Notes: generated by a model not told the origin, from the sequence alone. 64,000 nt of DNA from Callipepla californica brunnescens (GCA_023055505.1 JALIRH010000003.1:1417501-1481500), one strand, 5' to 3'. Counted from the first letter of the stretch, positions 1-13,319 are shown. Program-made: numbers and translations.

Positions 1-62
1 TCTAGTCCAACCCCCTGCTAAAGCAGACTCTGTAGAGTAGATTACATAGGAAAGCATGCAGG
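1..62 (-). mobile_element. CR1 LINE, 3' part (continues upstream of window)
   Basis: The opening bases match the reverse complement of the region just inside the 3' end of avian CR1 (a 'ctagtccaacccc-ctgctaaagcag' block followed by the 'aaagcatgcaggcagg' block). The 3' tail would lie before base 1. The match fades after about 60 bases, so this is a short, 5'-truncated copy, as is usual for CR1. It has no coding potential. Confidence 0.7.
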
Positions 63-2458
63 CAGGGACACTGTACTTATACACACATGAGAAAGAATGA
101 AAAGGTAAAAGATTAGGACTACTTCTCATAGCCTATAAAAATATCTTTCTTCCAGATCATTCTATTTTAAAACATGATTTGTTTTCCACAATATTATTTC
201 TGACATATACTCGAGATATTCACTATTCTTTGAAGTATTAAAATTCATGTAATATAATAATTGGCGAGACCTTGAGGACAGAAGTCAAGATGATATTTTC
301 TGCTTTTACAAGTAACTCTATTTTATTCAGTACAGAACAATGTGAGAGAATGCTGCTGTCAGATTTGCTAGCAATATGCATCATTCTCCTTTTTAATCAA
401 TATTTTCAATAGCTGAGGACTAGCAAGGGACTGGAAGTGTGAGAACATTTAGCTGCTTGTCTTGCTACGCTTCATCATTTAACTTCATTCTAAAAGCTGC
501 CTTCAGATGACACTGAACAAAAGAAAGATGATATAGATCAGTACTTCAAATTAGTATCTTTCTCATGTTGATATTAAGTTCATCTTTATGTAAGTCAACT
601 CATATTGTCAGTACAATGACAACTAAAAAACAGTCAATACTTATGTCAATAATCAAATAATTCAATGCAATTTTCAGCAACATTTATATTTATAGCTCTA
701 TATTATCATATCTTTACCCAAATAAAAACAAATACAATGTTATTTTTCAGTTATTTATTAAATGGTATTAGAGAACCCCAGCATATTATCCATATAATAT
801 TTTCAGGGAATATATATCCTACAATTTTAATGAGCTACTGCTGTTCCATGGACAATATTCCTTACACTCTTTGTAAAACATACTGCACCTGAAAATTAAA
901 TACCTCAAAAGTAAAAAGATATGAAGTTTTTTTGTCATCTAAAAAAACATTTTCCCTCAGGATTGTAAGGCACATTGCGAACATTTGAGGAACTGAGAGT
1001 GCTTTCCAGGACATTTCTTTAACATGAGTAATGTTATGGTCTCCAAATTGCGTACTACATTATGCTTTCTTTTTTTTTTTTCCATTTTGTTTAACTTGTA
1101 TACCACTGAAACTATTAGCTCCTTTTTACAATAGTGTTGCACCTGTGACAGTTATTGATCATACAATTCACTTTTTCCTCTGTACAACCGGTATTTAGTC
1201 AATATGATGTTTATTTACTTTGTCTAGATAGGCAAATATATTTTTAATTCTCACTGTAATATATATGTAGAAATATATAATAGGTACTACTACCCCAGTC
1301 ATCCTGTTTACCCTCTGAATATTTTGTACATTACCTCTATCTCTGGCTAATGACATTTCTATAGTGTAACAACATTCATTAAAATTAGATTTCAGCAAAC
1401 CACATATATTCTCATTCATCTCTTTAATAAGTCCTACATGCAAGTAAACAAGGTCTAATTCTTTTTTTTATTATTATTTTAATTTTTTTTAAATGCTCTG
1501 TAAGTCCTGCTTATGATATGAGATTATCTCAATTGTGAAACTGGATTGAATTTTATTGACCGTTTTGTTATTTCAATTATAATTAATAATTGCCATTTCT
1601 AAAAATATTCTAGCAGACAATAAAACATTTTTTTAAATTAAAATCTAAATTTTAATTTTTTTTATTATTACAAGGCTATAAATATTGTTATCAGTCTTGG
1701 ATCGGGTTCCAGATGAAAAATTTATCATTATTAATCCTTGATTAAACAAGTTGTTCAAAAAAATGGAAATCATTGATACAGCAAATACATGTTTCACTGT
1801 CAAATTACCCAGAGAAGATAAAATGTTCAGAGAACATAAACATTTTTCATTTTATATTTTAACGGTGAAAAGAAGTTAGGAAATTGAGGTAATTTTTCTG
1901 TTGAGATAAAATGCATATTTGTTCATTTTCAGATCATTATACATATGATGTTTGATGAATGAAGTTAATATTTGCTTCACATTAGTATTTTCATTTTACC
2001 TTTTAATTGCCTTGCTTTTGAGTTCTTTTTTTTTTCCTGTATTTTCATCATTCTATTGCTACCATAAGCAAAAAAAAGTAAAATATTCAAGTTTATTTTG
2101 TTCTCATTTTTTTTGTATTTCTCCTTATTTTTTTTCTACTTTTCATTGTCAATTTAAAATAAATGAAACGGTTTTTTTTTCTGAAAAAGAATGTATGAGG
2201 CTAGGGAGCTAATGTGTGCTTTTTATGGTCTGCATGGCAGGAAACTCTTCAAGGCTCTACACTGCACTGGAAACATGACTATTAGTTTAGAGAAGATGAT
2301 GGTTAAATTAAAGATACAGATATTTGGTTTTGCATTACTAAAAAAAAAAAAAAAGTCAATTGATCTTATTTTTTCCTTTCTGGAAAAACATACATAAAGC
2401 AGACATTCCATATTCCATGTGCTCTATAGTAAACATAGCTTAGTGCAGTCATTTAAAC

Positions 2459-2521
2459 ATTGTCAGATATATGTCTTGCCTGAAAGCATCTTGCCTGAAA
2501 GTAAGATGTATATCTGACAAT
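2459..2521. repeat. Inverted repeat (hairpin), 19-bp arms
   Basis: The arms 2459-2477 and 2503-2521 are reverse complements with two mismatches. They are separated by a 25-base loop. The inner part of the left arm and the loop carry a direct duplication of the word cttgcctgaaag. The structure could be a decayed transposon terminus or chance. The stem is short for a microRNA precursor. Confidence 0.75.
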
Positions 2522-5175
2522 ACACATAGAAGAATGTTGGGTAAAAGACAAAAACTTATGGGTATGCAGCTCCAGGTGCATTTTTTGAAGGTTGAAAATT
2601 GTCTATAATGATCACCTTTTTGTATTTACAGTGTTAAGTCTTGTCTGAGTTAAAGATGCCTTCCTCATTATATTAATGTGTTACAGTATTTACTACTTAA
2701 ACTACTTTAAATTCAATGAACTTCAAGTACACATGGAATCTAGAGTTTGACTCAGCTAACTCAACTACTTGCCTACAGAGGGACACCCAATTCACTCTCA
2801 TATTTCACATATATAGCAGCAATGTTTTAGGTTAGATATTGTTAACTTGTCCTTTAGATCATTAAAATAATATGTTTATTAAAGATATCATGCCTGAAGG
2901 GGGTTAAGAAAAGTAACAGCTGAATTTAGACCTAGTAGATTAATGGTACTATGTCTTTATTTGCAGCATACCTTCAATATATAACACTTTCTTAAGCTAC
3001 CTTGAAGAAACTAAACAATATCCATTGTAAAATATAAAATTTTACTGTATGGAAAAAAAAAAAAAGTCAAAATTAGCTTTTCAGTTAGTTTATTTCTATA
3101 GCCTACTCCCCCAAAAAACCACATAGAAATTTCATAGCTATTTTTACGGTAATTTTCTTCTATTTTCTCAGGAATAAAATTTTTCAGTCATTGGATGATA
3201 GCTACACATGTAACTGTGTATAAAAAATTTTAATAGAACAAATTTAACAATTTGAGTCAAGCACTAAACTCTTCTGTTATAGTTGTGAACCATCCTTTTA
3301 ACCAGCAATAGATAAGCTACAGCCCACATCACACTCTTACAATCTACTCCTGTCTTAGTTATCTCAACACTTGAACTTAGAGTGAGATCTATCATCTATA
3401 ATTGGAACATTTACAAAATTGCCAGTTCCTTTTATGCGTAGAACAACCTAGACTCCATCCCAGGGGTAGTGGAAAATTCATTCAAGGGAGAAACTGCACA
3501 AGATGAGCTGAATTTGGCTGGCAAGTAAAGTTGCATTTTTTGTTTTTAATATTAATACCAAGGAAAGCTTTAGAAGACAATTATCTCTCATAATGAATTA
3601 ATTTTATTATCTTTTGAGAAGCTTTCAAATATTTTGCAGTTCCTGCTGTACTGACATCTCAAATTATGGAACTAAAAGAATCTTACTTTCAATATGTCAA
3701 TATATGTAAAGAAGTGAAATGTTTACAGGATTTAAAAAAAAACGCGAATTAGTTGAAGCATTTCGCATCCTGCAAAGTTTTCCTAGTTTAGATAGTGTAG
3801 AGAGTTCTCTTACAATTGGTGAAATCTATTTAGTGAAGCATAGAATCACACTGAGAATGCTTTTTTCACTCATTTTCTTAAAAGCAGAAGATACTACTCT
3901 GTGGTTTTCAAATTCAGGTAGCTGAATAAATGACTTTCAGTATAGCATCACATCTAGAAGTTCTCATGTTTTAGTATATCTCAACCTTTATAATTTAACA
4001 AATTTTGCGATCAAGTTCTATTTAAGTTATTTTCTGTAGAATATTCTCTGATTTTTAGAGGCATTTTAGATTAAAAATTGTGTTACTGTACAGGTAAAAA
4101 CAAAAGAAACTCTTGTTCACGTCTTTAAACTTTATCTGAATAACAATGATACTCTTCTTTTGACATTCAGACCCTGAAGAAGTACTGTGTTTTGGAGGGA
4201 AAGATGCATTTATAGCTGTAAATCAATCCTTTTCCTTACCAAAAATATTTCATAAAGGATTACAACATGCTGTTAGATTGCACAGGAACTGATCCATACT
4301 GTGAAGTGCCAGGAACTCTCATACAGACAGCCTTTATGTGCAGCTTTGAGTGCCAGCAAAATGTCAAATCCCAAGCTGATAGCAGGAAACTGTTTGAGCA
4401 GTCCTAAAAGAGTAATTTTTAGCTTTAAACTAGATGAATTCAGTCTGTTGATTATCCACTAAATCTAAATGAAAAAATATTTCATCTAATAATCTGAAAT
4501 TAATGTTAAATTGATAAATAGTTTACATTACTGGTGTTAAATACATGGGTAAATTAAATGTTCACTTACATGATATAGAATTAATAAAATGAAATTTTCT
4601 ACATGCCAATTTCACTGACATTATCCTGCCACACCATTATGTGAAATTTGTAACTTATGTGGATATGGATTTATATTTGCATATATGAAAACTGGAATGA
4701 TGAAGGCAAATTTTCCAAAAATCTAAGAAATAATTTTTTAGTTTTTTTTTTTTTAAAAGCTTCCATATCTTGTATTCTCAGTCTGTTATTACTTGAAGAA
4801 GACAAAACTAATTAATGTGATGGGCTGATGCTCTTATTCCTTATGATCACTCAGGATAGGGTGGAGGTGCCGTAGAATGATCTTTACCTTGAAAATGAGT
4901 GTTGGTGTTAAAATCGCCGAAATAGCCAAAAATAGAACATATTTGGTTTCTACATTAAAACATTACATTTACTTTAAAATTAGAGAAAAAAATGAATTTA
5001 GCTTGATCATATGGCTGTCCTCAGTGGAAGTCTGGCTAGTTCATGACCCTTCACACAACACTGCAAATCTGACGGCTCTGGCTGATAGTAAACATAGGAA
5101 ACAAGTATTAGAACTGCAGAGCTACTGCAAGTCAGGAGTGAATTGCCTTTTACAGAGATGTATGGAGATGTTAAT

Positions 5176-5199
5176 GCACAGTGCCTGTCAGCACTGTGC
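5176..5199. repeat. Small perfect inverted repeat
   Basis: The 9-base arms gcacagtgc (5176-5184) and gcactgtgc (5191-5199) are perfect complements around a 6-base loop. The structure is small and could be chance. Confidence 0.6.
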
Positions 5200-5422
5200 C
5201 TTAAAACAGCAAGTGCTATAAATCTCATTTTCATGTACGGTAAAATCCACCAAACTTACAAAAAAAAAAATAAAAAAAAGAAATAAAAAATGCTTTTCCT
5301 TCCCCAAATATAGTTTATTCTTTATGAATATACATGTACATGTTTTCAGTCTCCTTTAAACCATGGAGCTGTCAAGAACTAAGAAAATGAGGGCTAGAAA
5401 ATATGCAAGGTTTTTTTTTAAG

Positions 5423-5487
5423 TAAATAATAATAATAACGACAATAACAACAATATTAACAATAATAGCAATAATAATAATAATAAA
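5423..5487. repeat. Imperfect AAT/AAC simple repeat
   Basis: About 65 bases of AAT units are interrupted by AAC and single substitutions. It reads as an ageing microsatellite. Confidence 0.85.
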
Positions 5488-6125
5488 AAGGCTTAAACAC
5501 AAACGTAAACCATTTCCTAAGGCTTCTGAAACACAGTGTGCTGGTTCAGAAACTTTAGTACCCTTGAGGATCTCCTCTATAAAGTAATGGGTAAATGTGC
5601 TTTACCACCCACAGGGGATGTGTTTTTTAATACTACCCACTAATATAAAGAATACAAAAACTGTGTATGAGAGAAAAAAAATAACTGGTTTGTATGTGTT
5701 CAAATGCAGTAACACTGCAGTACTGGAAAGATTGATAAATTGTGTATTCATATCATAACTATTCTAGTTCTTTTTTTTTTTCAGAAGATATTTAAAAGAA
5801 AAAAAGGTTTATTATTTTGCATGTTTACTGGATTTGATTTTTCTAAAATGCTTTAGATCTGTTCATCAAATATAATCTTTATTGTGATTGCTATATATAT
5901 TGCATCGTTTATCAAATCAAAAATGGTCACTATCTCATATTTTAAATCAGTAAAACAAAAATCATGCTAAAATATAACTGACGTGCCTTCTCTTAGCATT
6001 ATATCTTATTAACTTTCTGTTTACTTGCTTTTTATGCTCTTTTCTAAAGCCGAATTAAAACAAATTCTACATATTTTGACCCAATTTTATTACGGTAAAC
6101 TCTACTGAGTTTATGAAAGTCATAT

Positions 6126-6149
6126 AAAAGATTTTGTAAAAGATTTTGT
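6126..6149. repeat. Perfect 12-bp tandem duplication
   Basis: The unit aaaagattttgt occurs twice without a gap or mismatch. It is most simply a replication-slippage duplication. Confidence 0.85.
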
Positions 6150-8020
6150 AACAAGGATATGAAATTTAAATATGGTACCAATGTGCTGTGTGATCATATA
6201 ATATGCATTCATATTCTGTGTATATCTTACAACATCACAAAATGCATATTATTATGTTGTTCATACCCACACTCTTGAAATTGGCTTGATAGATAAGGGT
6301 AAGTAAGACAAAAGAGAAGATCTGTTTACGTAAAGATTATTTAAACTTGCCAGAAGAATTAGTGAAATCTCATGAGAAGATATAAAAGCAGGCAGGCAGG
6401 CAATTTTTGTGCCTCTCATCTCTCTGCTATTCCTAGAGTTTACATATAAGAAGATTAGGAAACAATACATACACACAACTGAAAAGCTTCCTAATGAAAA
6501 CAAGTTTGCCATGTTTGATAGCTTATATATATTATATTTTTTGACAGCAACATAATGGGCAATGACAATTTAATGCAATAAGAAGATTTCACTTTCTAAG
6601 CAAATTGTTGGCGGTAGTTCCCTTTCAAAGAAAGAACTCAAATGACATTGGAATAACCTAATTCCAGTACTCTTAAGAAGCAGATAGGCTTAGAAGTGAT
6701 TTTAGTTATTTAATTTTTCCAGTGAAATTTTGGAAATTCAAGTATCTTGAATGCTTTGGGCAGTATATGATATCCATGGGTACTGTCAGAAAACTCTTAT
6801 TTTAGCAAAACTGAACAGCATAAACAACAGACATTCAAGAAAGTTGATGGAGCAATATTAAATCCATCCTTTTGACAAAGCAGCCTTAACTAACTTAAGA
6901 GGTAGAAAAAATAATTCATATTAAGTTAGTTATATGAAATATATACAATGAATTGCATTCAAAAATATATTTACAGATTATTGATTTTTACATATAGAGA
7001 TTAGGTGTGTATCTCTTCCATATTTTTTTCCCTGACTATTCACAAATGCAGTAATCCATTAAGTGAGTATCTTCTAATCCCTTCCTTCCATTTTATCGGT
7101 GCTTATTTTATAGTGGAAATCTGAATTTCTTGTGCTGCTGTGAAGGCATGTGTGAATAAGACAAGAGTAAGTCATTTGCACTATTCATGGTTGACTTATG
7201 TACCAAAAAACTTTCCCAACTTTTTAGGCTAAAATTCAAAACACAGATTTCCACTGAAGTTTGCAGGACTTCAACTGATATATTGCAGTCTATCAACATG
7301 GAAAATAAGTTTAATTCTGATCAACATAAATACACTTGCGTAACCACTGTAACACTTCTGTTAAGAGTATTGTGCCAGTAATGATAAGCTAATCTGAAAG
7401 AGAAGAATGAATTTTATTAACTGGATGAACATGAGCTCAGCCAGGCTCCTGAGAGGCTTGCTTTTCCCTGTCTCTTCTCATTTCAAAATGAGAAAACAGG
7501 AAAGACAAAATCCTGCTAGTCTCTATTTTTAGATAAAGATCTCCTCTCTACTGCTTAAGTCTTTATATTATTGTGTGTTCTTTCCATCTCCCATGTTCTC
7601 CTTCCAAAAGAGACAACTCTTCTGGCTACCTGGTGCCAGAAGATGGAATGATGTCCCATGCATTGTTCACGTGAAGCTCTTCTCAGCCTCCCTGAAGCTC
7701 CTGCCCTTAGAACAGCTTTTCATTAATGCTCTGAAAGCAAGCGTCAGCTAAATATCCTAACAGTGGTGTCTGTAGACAGTTTCCAGTTATGACTGTTGAT
7801 TGAAGCTAATAATTGTGTAGTGGAAAATAATTAAATATAAACTAATAAAAATAATATGAGAAAAAGTATTTGTGAAGGTAAGACAGGGATCTTCAGCTCA
7901 TTCTCAGAGATCTCAAGCAAGGTGAGTGTTTTGAATCAGAGTATTCCAAGTAAATGGTCTTTCAATCCAAGCCTTATAAATTATCTCTAAATCAGAGACA
8001 TTGGAAGGCTAATAAACTAA

Positions 8021-8038
8021 TTTAAAACTAGTTTTAAA
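8021..8038. repeat. Perfect 18-bp palindrome
   Basis: The sequence is TTTAAAACTAGTTTTAAA, self-complementary over all 18 bases and centred on CTAG. In DNA this AT-rich, a palindrome of this length can arise by chance. No partner gene or promoter is visible nearby. Confidence 0.85.
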
Positions 8039-8738
8039 AAAGGTCTGCTAAAAACAGAAGATTGACAAGGAAATTTCAACTGAGTTGTATAGGATTTCAA
8101 GCAGAGGAAGAGGAGAAAAGAAACAGTTTTCTTCTCAATTACATATGGATGTAACATATTATAAAGATGGAATATGGCTTTATTTAAAGTGAATCAAATA
8201 TTGTTTCTCCCAACTGCTGTAGAAGACAGCCACCTGAAAATCTCTCTGTGAACATACTTATATTCACCGAGCTGTCCAAACATTTATTCCAATGAGTATA
8301 TGTCAGCAAATCACTCCTACCTAGAAACATGCTTTCAGAAAGTTGTTTCATTTTAGAATAAATGAGTAAATAAAAATATAATTACTTATTTGGCAAAGAA
8401 GAAGAAGAAATATAAGGATAAACTATCTCTTGTGTAAACAATTTTCTTTATTCTATATTATTTAACATGCAACTAGTATATCCTTTAACATACTTTTCCA
8501 TTCAATTTTCAAAAAAACATAAGAAAATGTTTAATTCTATACTGGCAACATAAACAAAAGCACTTGCAATACTTAATTTTATCTTACGCTTTCAAATAGC
8601 CTGAGAGAATTCCATGTTAACTCTGCTGAGAGCTTTTCTCCCTTCCTGGATTGCCTTCTCCTTAACCAATCCATTATAACTCAATTTGAAAATTACACCT
8701 ACATGTCCTCAGATGACTTATGTGATGCAGGCTTTTGG

Positions 8739-8745
8739 TATAAAA
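8739..8745 (+). promoter_or_regulatory. TATA-box-like motif
   Basis: TATAAAA is followed by GTGCAGG. The local sequence is somewhat GC-richer than its surroundings. No open frame of note follows. The motif is common by chance in AT-rich DNA, so promoter function is only a possibility. Confidence 0.15.
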
Positions 8746-9304
8746 GTGCAGGTAGGACACAGTTATCTCTGAAGCAGCCCTTACAGATCTCTTAAAGCAA
8801 CAAATCCAAGTGCTCTGTGCAGACCTGCACATCAGAAGGTGCATAAGGCAAGAGGATGTGTACACATAAGGAGGGATCTAAAAGGATTTATACTTTTTAC
8901 TTTCACTGTAAGAGGGCAATTCCCTGAGAGGGCAGAACCATAAAGAGAGAGCCCTCAGAGCTGGAAGAGATGCTGCTGCTCACACTTGGACAAGGAAAGT
9001 CCTTTCTCACCTTTTCCTGACAAAGTATACATTCTTTCTTAACGCTTTGAAAGAAGCCCAGACCTTTTCTCCGTAAATCATCTATTGTTGGAACAGACTA
9101 ATGAAGTTTTCACTTCTCACCTTTCTGTTCTAGCTTCATCCAGCAAGCTTGATTTAACACTTATTAGAAATTTCTACCATCCACCATTCTACCATCTATC
9201 TCAATACATTTTAGATAATACAAGAAAAAAAAATCCTTTTGCTTTTCCTGTCTTTGCAGTTGATGAAGACTACAAAAATGATTTAACAAGAGATCAGTAA
9301 CTCA

Positions 9305-9530
9305 AGAGCTGATAGATGCAGAACTGGAAAACAGTAAACTGTGGGCATAAGTTAAAGCAAGAGACATCCTACCTGAAATTAAGGAAAAGCCTTTTTATCA
9401 GAAGGAAGACAAACATGGGAACAGGTTTCCCAAAGAAACTGTACAGTTTGGTACTTAGCAAGACATAGCCCCCAGCAGCCTGGTCTGATCTCAGAACTGA
9501 CTATGCTTGAAGCAGGGAGTTAAGCTTAGG
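9305..9530 (+). mobile_element. CR1 LINE 3' region, old copy
   Basis: The sequence follows the order of the CR1 3' region downstream of ORF2. It has a 'gggcataagttaaa' block, then 'ggaaaagcctttttatca', then 'gggaacaggtttccc' (consensus: an 'aacaggttgccc' block), then an 'agcctggtctgat' block and a 'gcttgaagcaggg' block. Divergence is high and small indels are present. The copy is 5'-truncated, and the terminal tail repeats are lost or unrecognisable. It encodes nothing. Confidence 0.6.
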
Positions 9531-10724
9531 AAACCAAATCTTTTAATGTCTCAGTCTGATTGCAATTTATAATCTTCACAGTTTCAGTTTAAATTTTAAT
9601 AATACTCCATATTATTTTAAAAGCTTATTAACACTAGAAATCATTTCATATAATAAAGCCTTTAAAAAAAAACTGTCAAATTTTAATTCCTTACTCTCCT
9701 TCTAAGTGTTAACTAGGGGCTGTTGGCTTAACCATGTACATAAGTTTAATTAATATGCTGCTTCTGTTTTTTCCAGATAATTAATGAAGATGTTAAAATC
9801 TGCCTTAACATGTTGCTTTGCTAATACTCAACAGAAGTTGTGAAAAATTACCTCCTTTGTAAAAGTAACCCTATGTGTTAATTACTTACAATAATTGGCA
9901 TCGATAGATCATAATTAGATGAACACCAATTAGCTTCAGAAAAGTCTGATAAACTCATATTGTTAACTTAATGTTTAATTTATATGTACAGACAGTTTAA
10001 ATTATTTGAACAACCACAAAAACAATTTAAACCTGTAATCAGTGCAGTTTCACCTTCAAAGATGATTGTCTGGGAATTTAATAAACAAAGGAAACAGCAT
10101 ATGACGAATGATTCCTAGAAATTCACATATGTAACTACCTGTCAAATTCTTCTACTGAAACAGATGAATGTTGTGTATATATTAAGTCCAAATACAAAAT
10201 AAATAAAGAAATAAATAAATCTGCTTCTCCTATTAATTTGAATCTTGGTAGATAATCTGGACAATGACAACTCTTGATTCTTTATAATGTAAGAAATTGT
10301 TCAAAATGCGGAGACAAATAAGCTGTATTATCTTTTCATGTTTTATAAAGCAATGAACTTGTTTGCGATATCTTCGTAGAAGCAGATTTTCCTCTTCCCC
10401 CTATCTCATCTTCCCCTTGGCCACAGTGGAAGTAATTTGTGAAAAATACTTAAAACAACTTTATCAGAATTATTTTCTCAGAGAGCAAAGAGGAAAATAA
10501 ACACTCATCTCACCAGTACTCTAATGAGACTTCTCAATTCAGTCACAAACATATGAGCTGTCTTAGGGAACTATATTCCCCAAACCCTTTGAAGAATATG
10601 CTTTGAGTATTCTATTTTCCTACTGTCAAAAAATAGTCTATGAGATGTGGACTCTATGGTCTCCAAAGAAATAATTCCTGAAGAATTTTCAGCAATTACT
10701 GACTATGATATTTAACTATTCACC
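9531..10724. other. Unique AT-rich DNA
   Basis: No open frame of note and no recognised repeat. The sub-stretch 9880-10110 is dense in TAATTA/ATTAG/AATTTA homeodomain-type words. That is also what plain AT-rich DNA gives. Confidence 0.55.
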
Positions 10725-10880
10725 AAATCATTGAATTGTTTATGTTGGAAGAAACCTCTTGAGATCTTCTAGAATAATGTCACTGTCTCCCAAACAGGAT
10801 AAGCCAGCGGATATTGTACAGGACCATGTTCATGGATGTTTTGAGTATCTCTATGAGTGGATATTTCACTGCTTCTCCAC
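10725..10880 (-). mobile_element. CR1 LINE 3' end, old, cut off by next repeat
   Basis: Read on the plus strand, the start 'aatcattgaattg...gttggaagaaacctcttgagatcttctag' is the reverse complement of the CR1 3' tail and the conserved 'gagatcatctag' block. It continues through blocks equivalent to 'caggat...gttttgaatatctcc'. The homology stops where a GC-richer repeat begins. Divergence is high, so this is an old copy. Confidence 0.6.
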
Positions 10881-11560
10881 TTTCTCCCTGCACTCCCTTC
10901 CCCAAGAAGGGAGACGGGGAGATGGAACAGTGGCCAGTCTGTAACATTTCCTTTCTGCCACACTCAACTCCTCACATTTTTCCTCTGCTGTGAGTCATGC
11001 ACAGTTTGCATTCCTGCAGGATAAATTTACTACAGCATGGATTCCTTTCCACATGTTGTAGTTCCTGCCAGGAGCCTCACTGTGAGCTCTCCAAGGGCAC
11101 AAGTTTCCTTGAGGACATATCCACTTCCTCCAGTGTGGGGTCATCCTTGGGACATGGTGTGGATGTCTGGTCCATTGTGATTCTCTCCATAGGTTGTAGA
11201 TACAAACCTGCTCCACCATGGTCACCTCCAAAACTTTCATGGACTGCAGGGGTGTTGCACTGGTGCCTGACTCTTTCCCTTCCCTCCTTCACTGATCTTA
11301 TTGCTCAAAGACTTGTTTTTTTTCTCACTCCACAGCAATGGGTTTCCCCTTCTTAAAAGCATTTTCCAAGAAGCTATAGTCTCTGGCTATAAGGCATAGC
11401 AGTGGCCCATTGGGGCCAGCTGGAAGTGGGTGTGTCTGGCACAGGAAAGTTCTCTCTTCTCCACGCAGAGGAGTCCGACAGCACATCCCTCTGCTGTCAA
11501 ATCCCTTCTGTGCAAGCTGAAGACAAGGGCAAGCAGAACCAGGAGGGAGATACAAAATGT
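10881..11560 (+). mobile_element. Unclassified avian interspersed repeat, LTR-like, GC-richer
   Basis: This block is markedly richer in C and T than its AT-rich surroundings. Its order of words is one I recall from many copies in bird genomes: a 'catggactgcaggggtgttgc' block, 'ctccttcactgatcttattg', 'ccccttcttaaaagcattttcc', then 'cagtggcccattggggccagctgga'. Orientation is assigned from that reading. A related shorter copy sits at 23090-23310. No coding frame fits it; open frames here on both strands are by-products of base composition. It may be an endogenous-retrovirus LTR, but I cannot name the family, and the left edge (10881-10990) is uncertain. Confidence 0.5.
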
Positions 11561-12484
11561 TTTGGGAAATAAACAGAAATAAGAAACAGATTATGTATGC
11601 CCTAATGTTTTTATGATTATTATTATTTGGAGAGTCTTCCTTTTGAATGTGGACTTTTTATATATAAAACAATTTTAATTTAAAACATGCTGGTACTTGG
11701 AATCTTTGCTCAGAGAAAAGAAACTTTGGAATAAATAAGATACTTGCTTGTGTGAGATTTTCACATGTACATTTTAGACCATCTTATGTGGATATCTCTA
11801 TAGAGCAATATACTGACAGGCTTTTCAAATAATGCTTTTTATTTTTTTTACTTTTGCATATAACTTTAGAATATTTCAGCTATTGATATTATTTTCAGAG
11901 AGCTATTCATGATGTTCTCAGACTGTAGGCCTCCTCTGAAACATTAGATGTGCTATAGAGAAATTATATATCCCTATGATCAGGGAGAGCTAGTGGGATA
12001 ATCACAGTTATGATACAAATAATAAAACTTTAACTTATCATCTCCTAAAAGGAAATAAAAATCAAAGTGTTGTGAAGTAATGGCAAGAATTATCTTATTC
12101 TAATTTGCTAATGTACCTGTCATGTTGTACTAGACCCAAGATCCAGCACGTTTTCAGTCCAGAGCTTTGAGTATGATTTAATCCCACAGTCAGAGACAAA
12201 AACTTGGAGGGAACATAGATATACTGACACATCAGTACTGATCCCACAACTTTAAAAAATACGCATATTCTAATAATATGAATCAGAATCAGAACTTATT
12301 CAGAATTAGCAGTGAGGAAATACTTATTGTACTGAAGATGCTGTGCTTCAAGAAATTTGAAGCAAAAAAAAGTGGGTAGGTGTTAACACTGAGACCGAGT
12401 CTTCAAGTAGCAGACATAGCTGTGTTGTCTTCTACAAAATATGCAGATATGCCAGTTTGTGGATTTTGTTTGTTTTTTTTTTTT
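11561..12484. other. Unique AT-rich DNA
   Basis: No gene, RNA or clear repeat seen apart from short A/T runs. Confidence 0.6.
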
Positions 12485-12860
12485 TAATAGAAGATTCGAG
12501 TTGGAAGAGACTTCAGGAAGTCTGTAGCCCAACTCCATGCACAAAGCAATGTCAACTATGGTATCAAACCAACTTGCTCAGGGAATTATTCAATTAGGTA
12601 ACCACCACAGAAGAAGACAAAACAACATTTCTGGGCTCCTTATCACATTTTTTGATGGTCCTGGGGAAAATCTCTTTCTATGTGTCCAATTATATCTACT
12701 TCTAATACCTTGTTGACTCCTTCCACGTAGAATATTTCTATCACAAAAAGTTTGCTTTACAAAACAGAAATTTCCACAGATACATCTAAAAGTATTTTTC
12801 TTAACAAGTTTTAGAAGGCATTCTCTTTTGAGAATCTTGCATCTCTTCACTTTCCATCAA
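12485..12860 (-). mobile_element. CR1 LINE 3' region, very old
   Basis: Plus-strand reading 'gagttggaagagacttcaggaagtctgtagcccaactcc...' matches the reverse complement of the CR1 3' end. It is followed by diverged equivalents of the 'caaagcagtgtcaactatg', 'caaaccaacttgctcaggg' and 'ttctatgtgtccaatt' blocks. A poly-T run lies just before it. Many substitutions have scrambled any ORF2 remnant. Confidence 0.6.
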
Positions 12861-13319
12861 AACTACTGTAGGAGAAGCCTAATGAGATTTTTATTTCAAT
12901 TTATTTCTATTTTTTGAAATGTATTATTTGCCAACTGTGATAGCCAGTGACCATTTAATATGCCTTATAGTTAGAAGCCCCTTCAATTTTCTTCATAAAA
13001 GCTTTTCTTATTTTTGAAATCCTAATAATTTTTATACTTCAATCAATTTTGCAGTCTTTTCTCCTATAGCATTATAATTTTTTTCTTTTCTGTATAACTG
13101 TGGTAGTTGTATGTGGCAATGTTTTATTACATTTCATGCTTAACATCAGACCATGGAAAATTTTGGTCCCTCTGTTTTATTCTCTCAACACTTTTCTAGA
13201 ATATATAAGGTATATTTTTATAGGTTCTTTGCAGAAAGGGAAGAAAAGGAATCACAGCATGCATGTATTGTACTCTCCCTGTAAAGTTAAAACAAAATTG
13301 TTCAGTCTCTGTAAGGTTC

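Larger units (their letters stand above)
63..9304. other. Unique AT-rich DNA, no gene or clear repeat seen
   Basis: This 9.2 kb stretch has stops in all frames. Its open frames are short and have no recognisable domain; the longest (4877-5221, 114 codons) matches nothing I know. It contains poly-A/T runs, an AAT-type simple repeat near 5.4 kb, a hairpin at 2459-2521, an 18-bp palindrome at 8021-8038, a perfect 12-bp tandem duplication at 6126-6149 and a TATAAAA motif at 8739-8745. I saw no CR1 or LTR signature, but very old copies could be missed. Confidence 0.6.

Noticed and set aside
2459..2521. microRNA precursor reading of the hairpin
   Set aside because: The stem is only 19 pairs with a 25-base loop, shorter than usual for a microRNA precursor. 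Kept only as an inverted repeat.
4877..5221. 114-codon plus-strand open frame
   Set aside because: No domain, no conserved motif, no splice or promoter signal. Composition shifts midway from AT-rich noise to mixed sequence. It cannot be supported as a gene.
10997..11356. 119-codon plus-strand open frame, cysteine- and serine-rich
   Set aside because: It lies inside the unclassified GC-richer repeat. Open frames occur on both strands there because of base composition.
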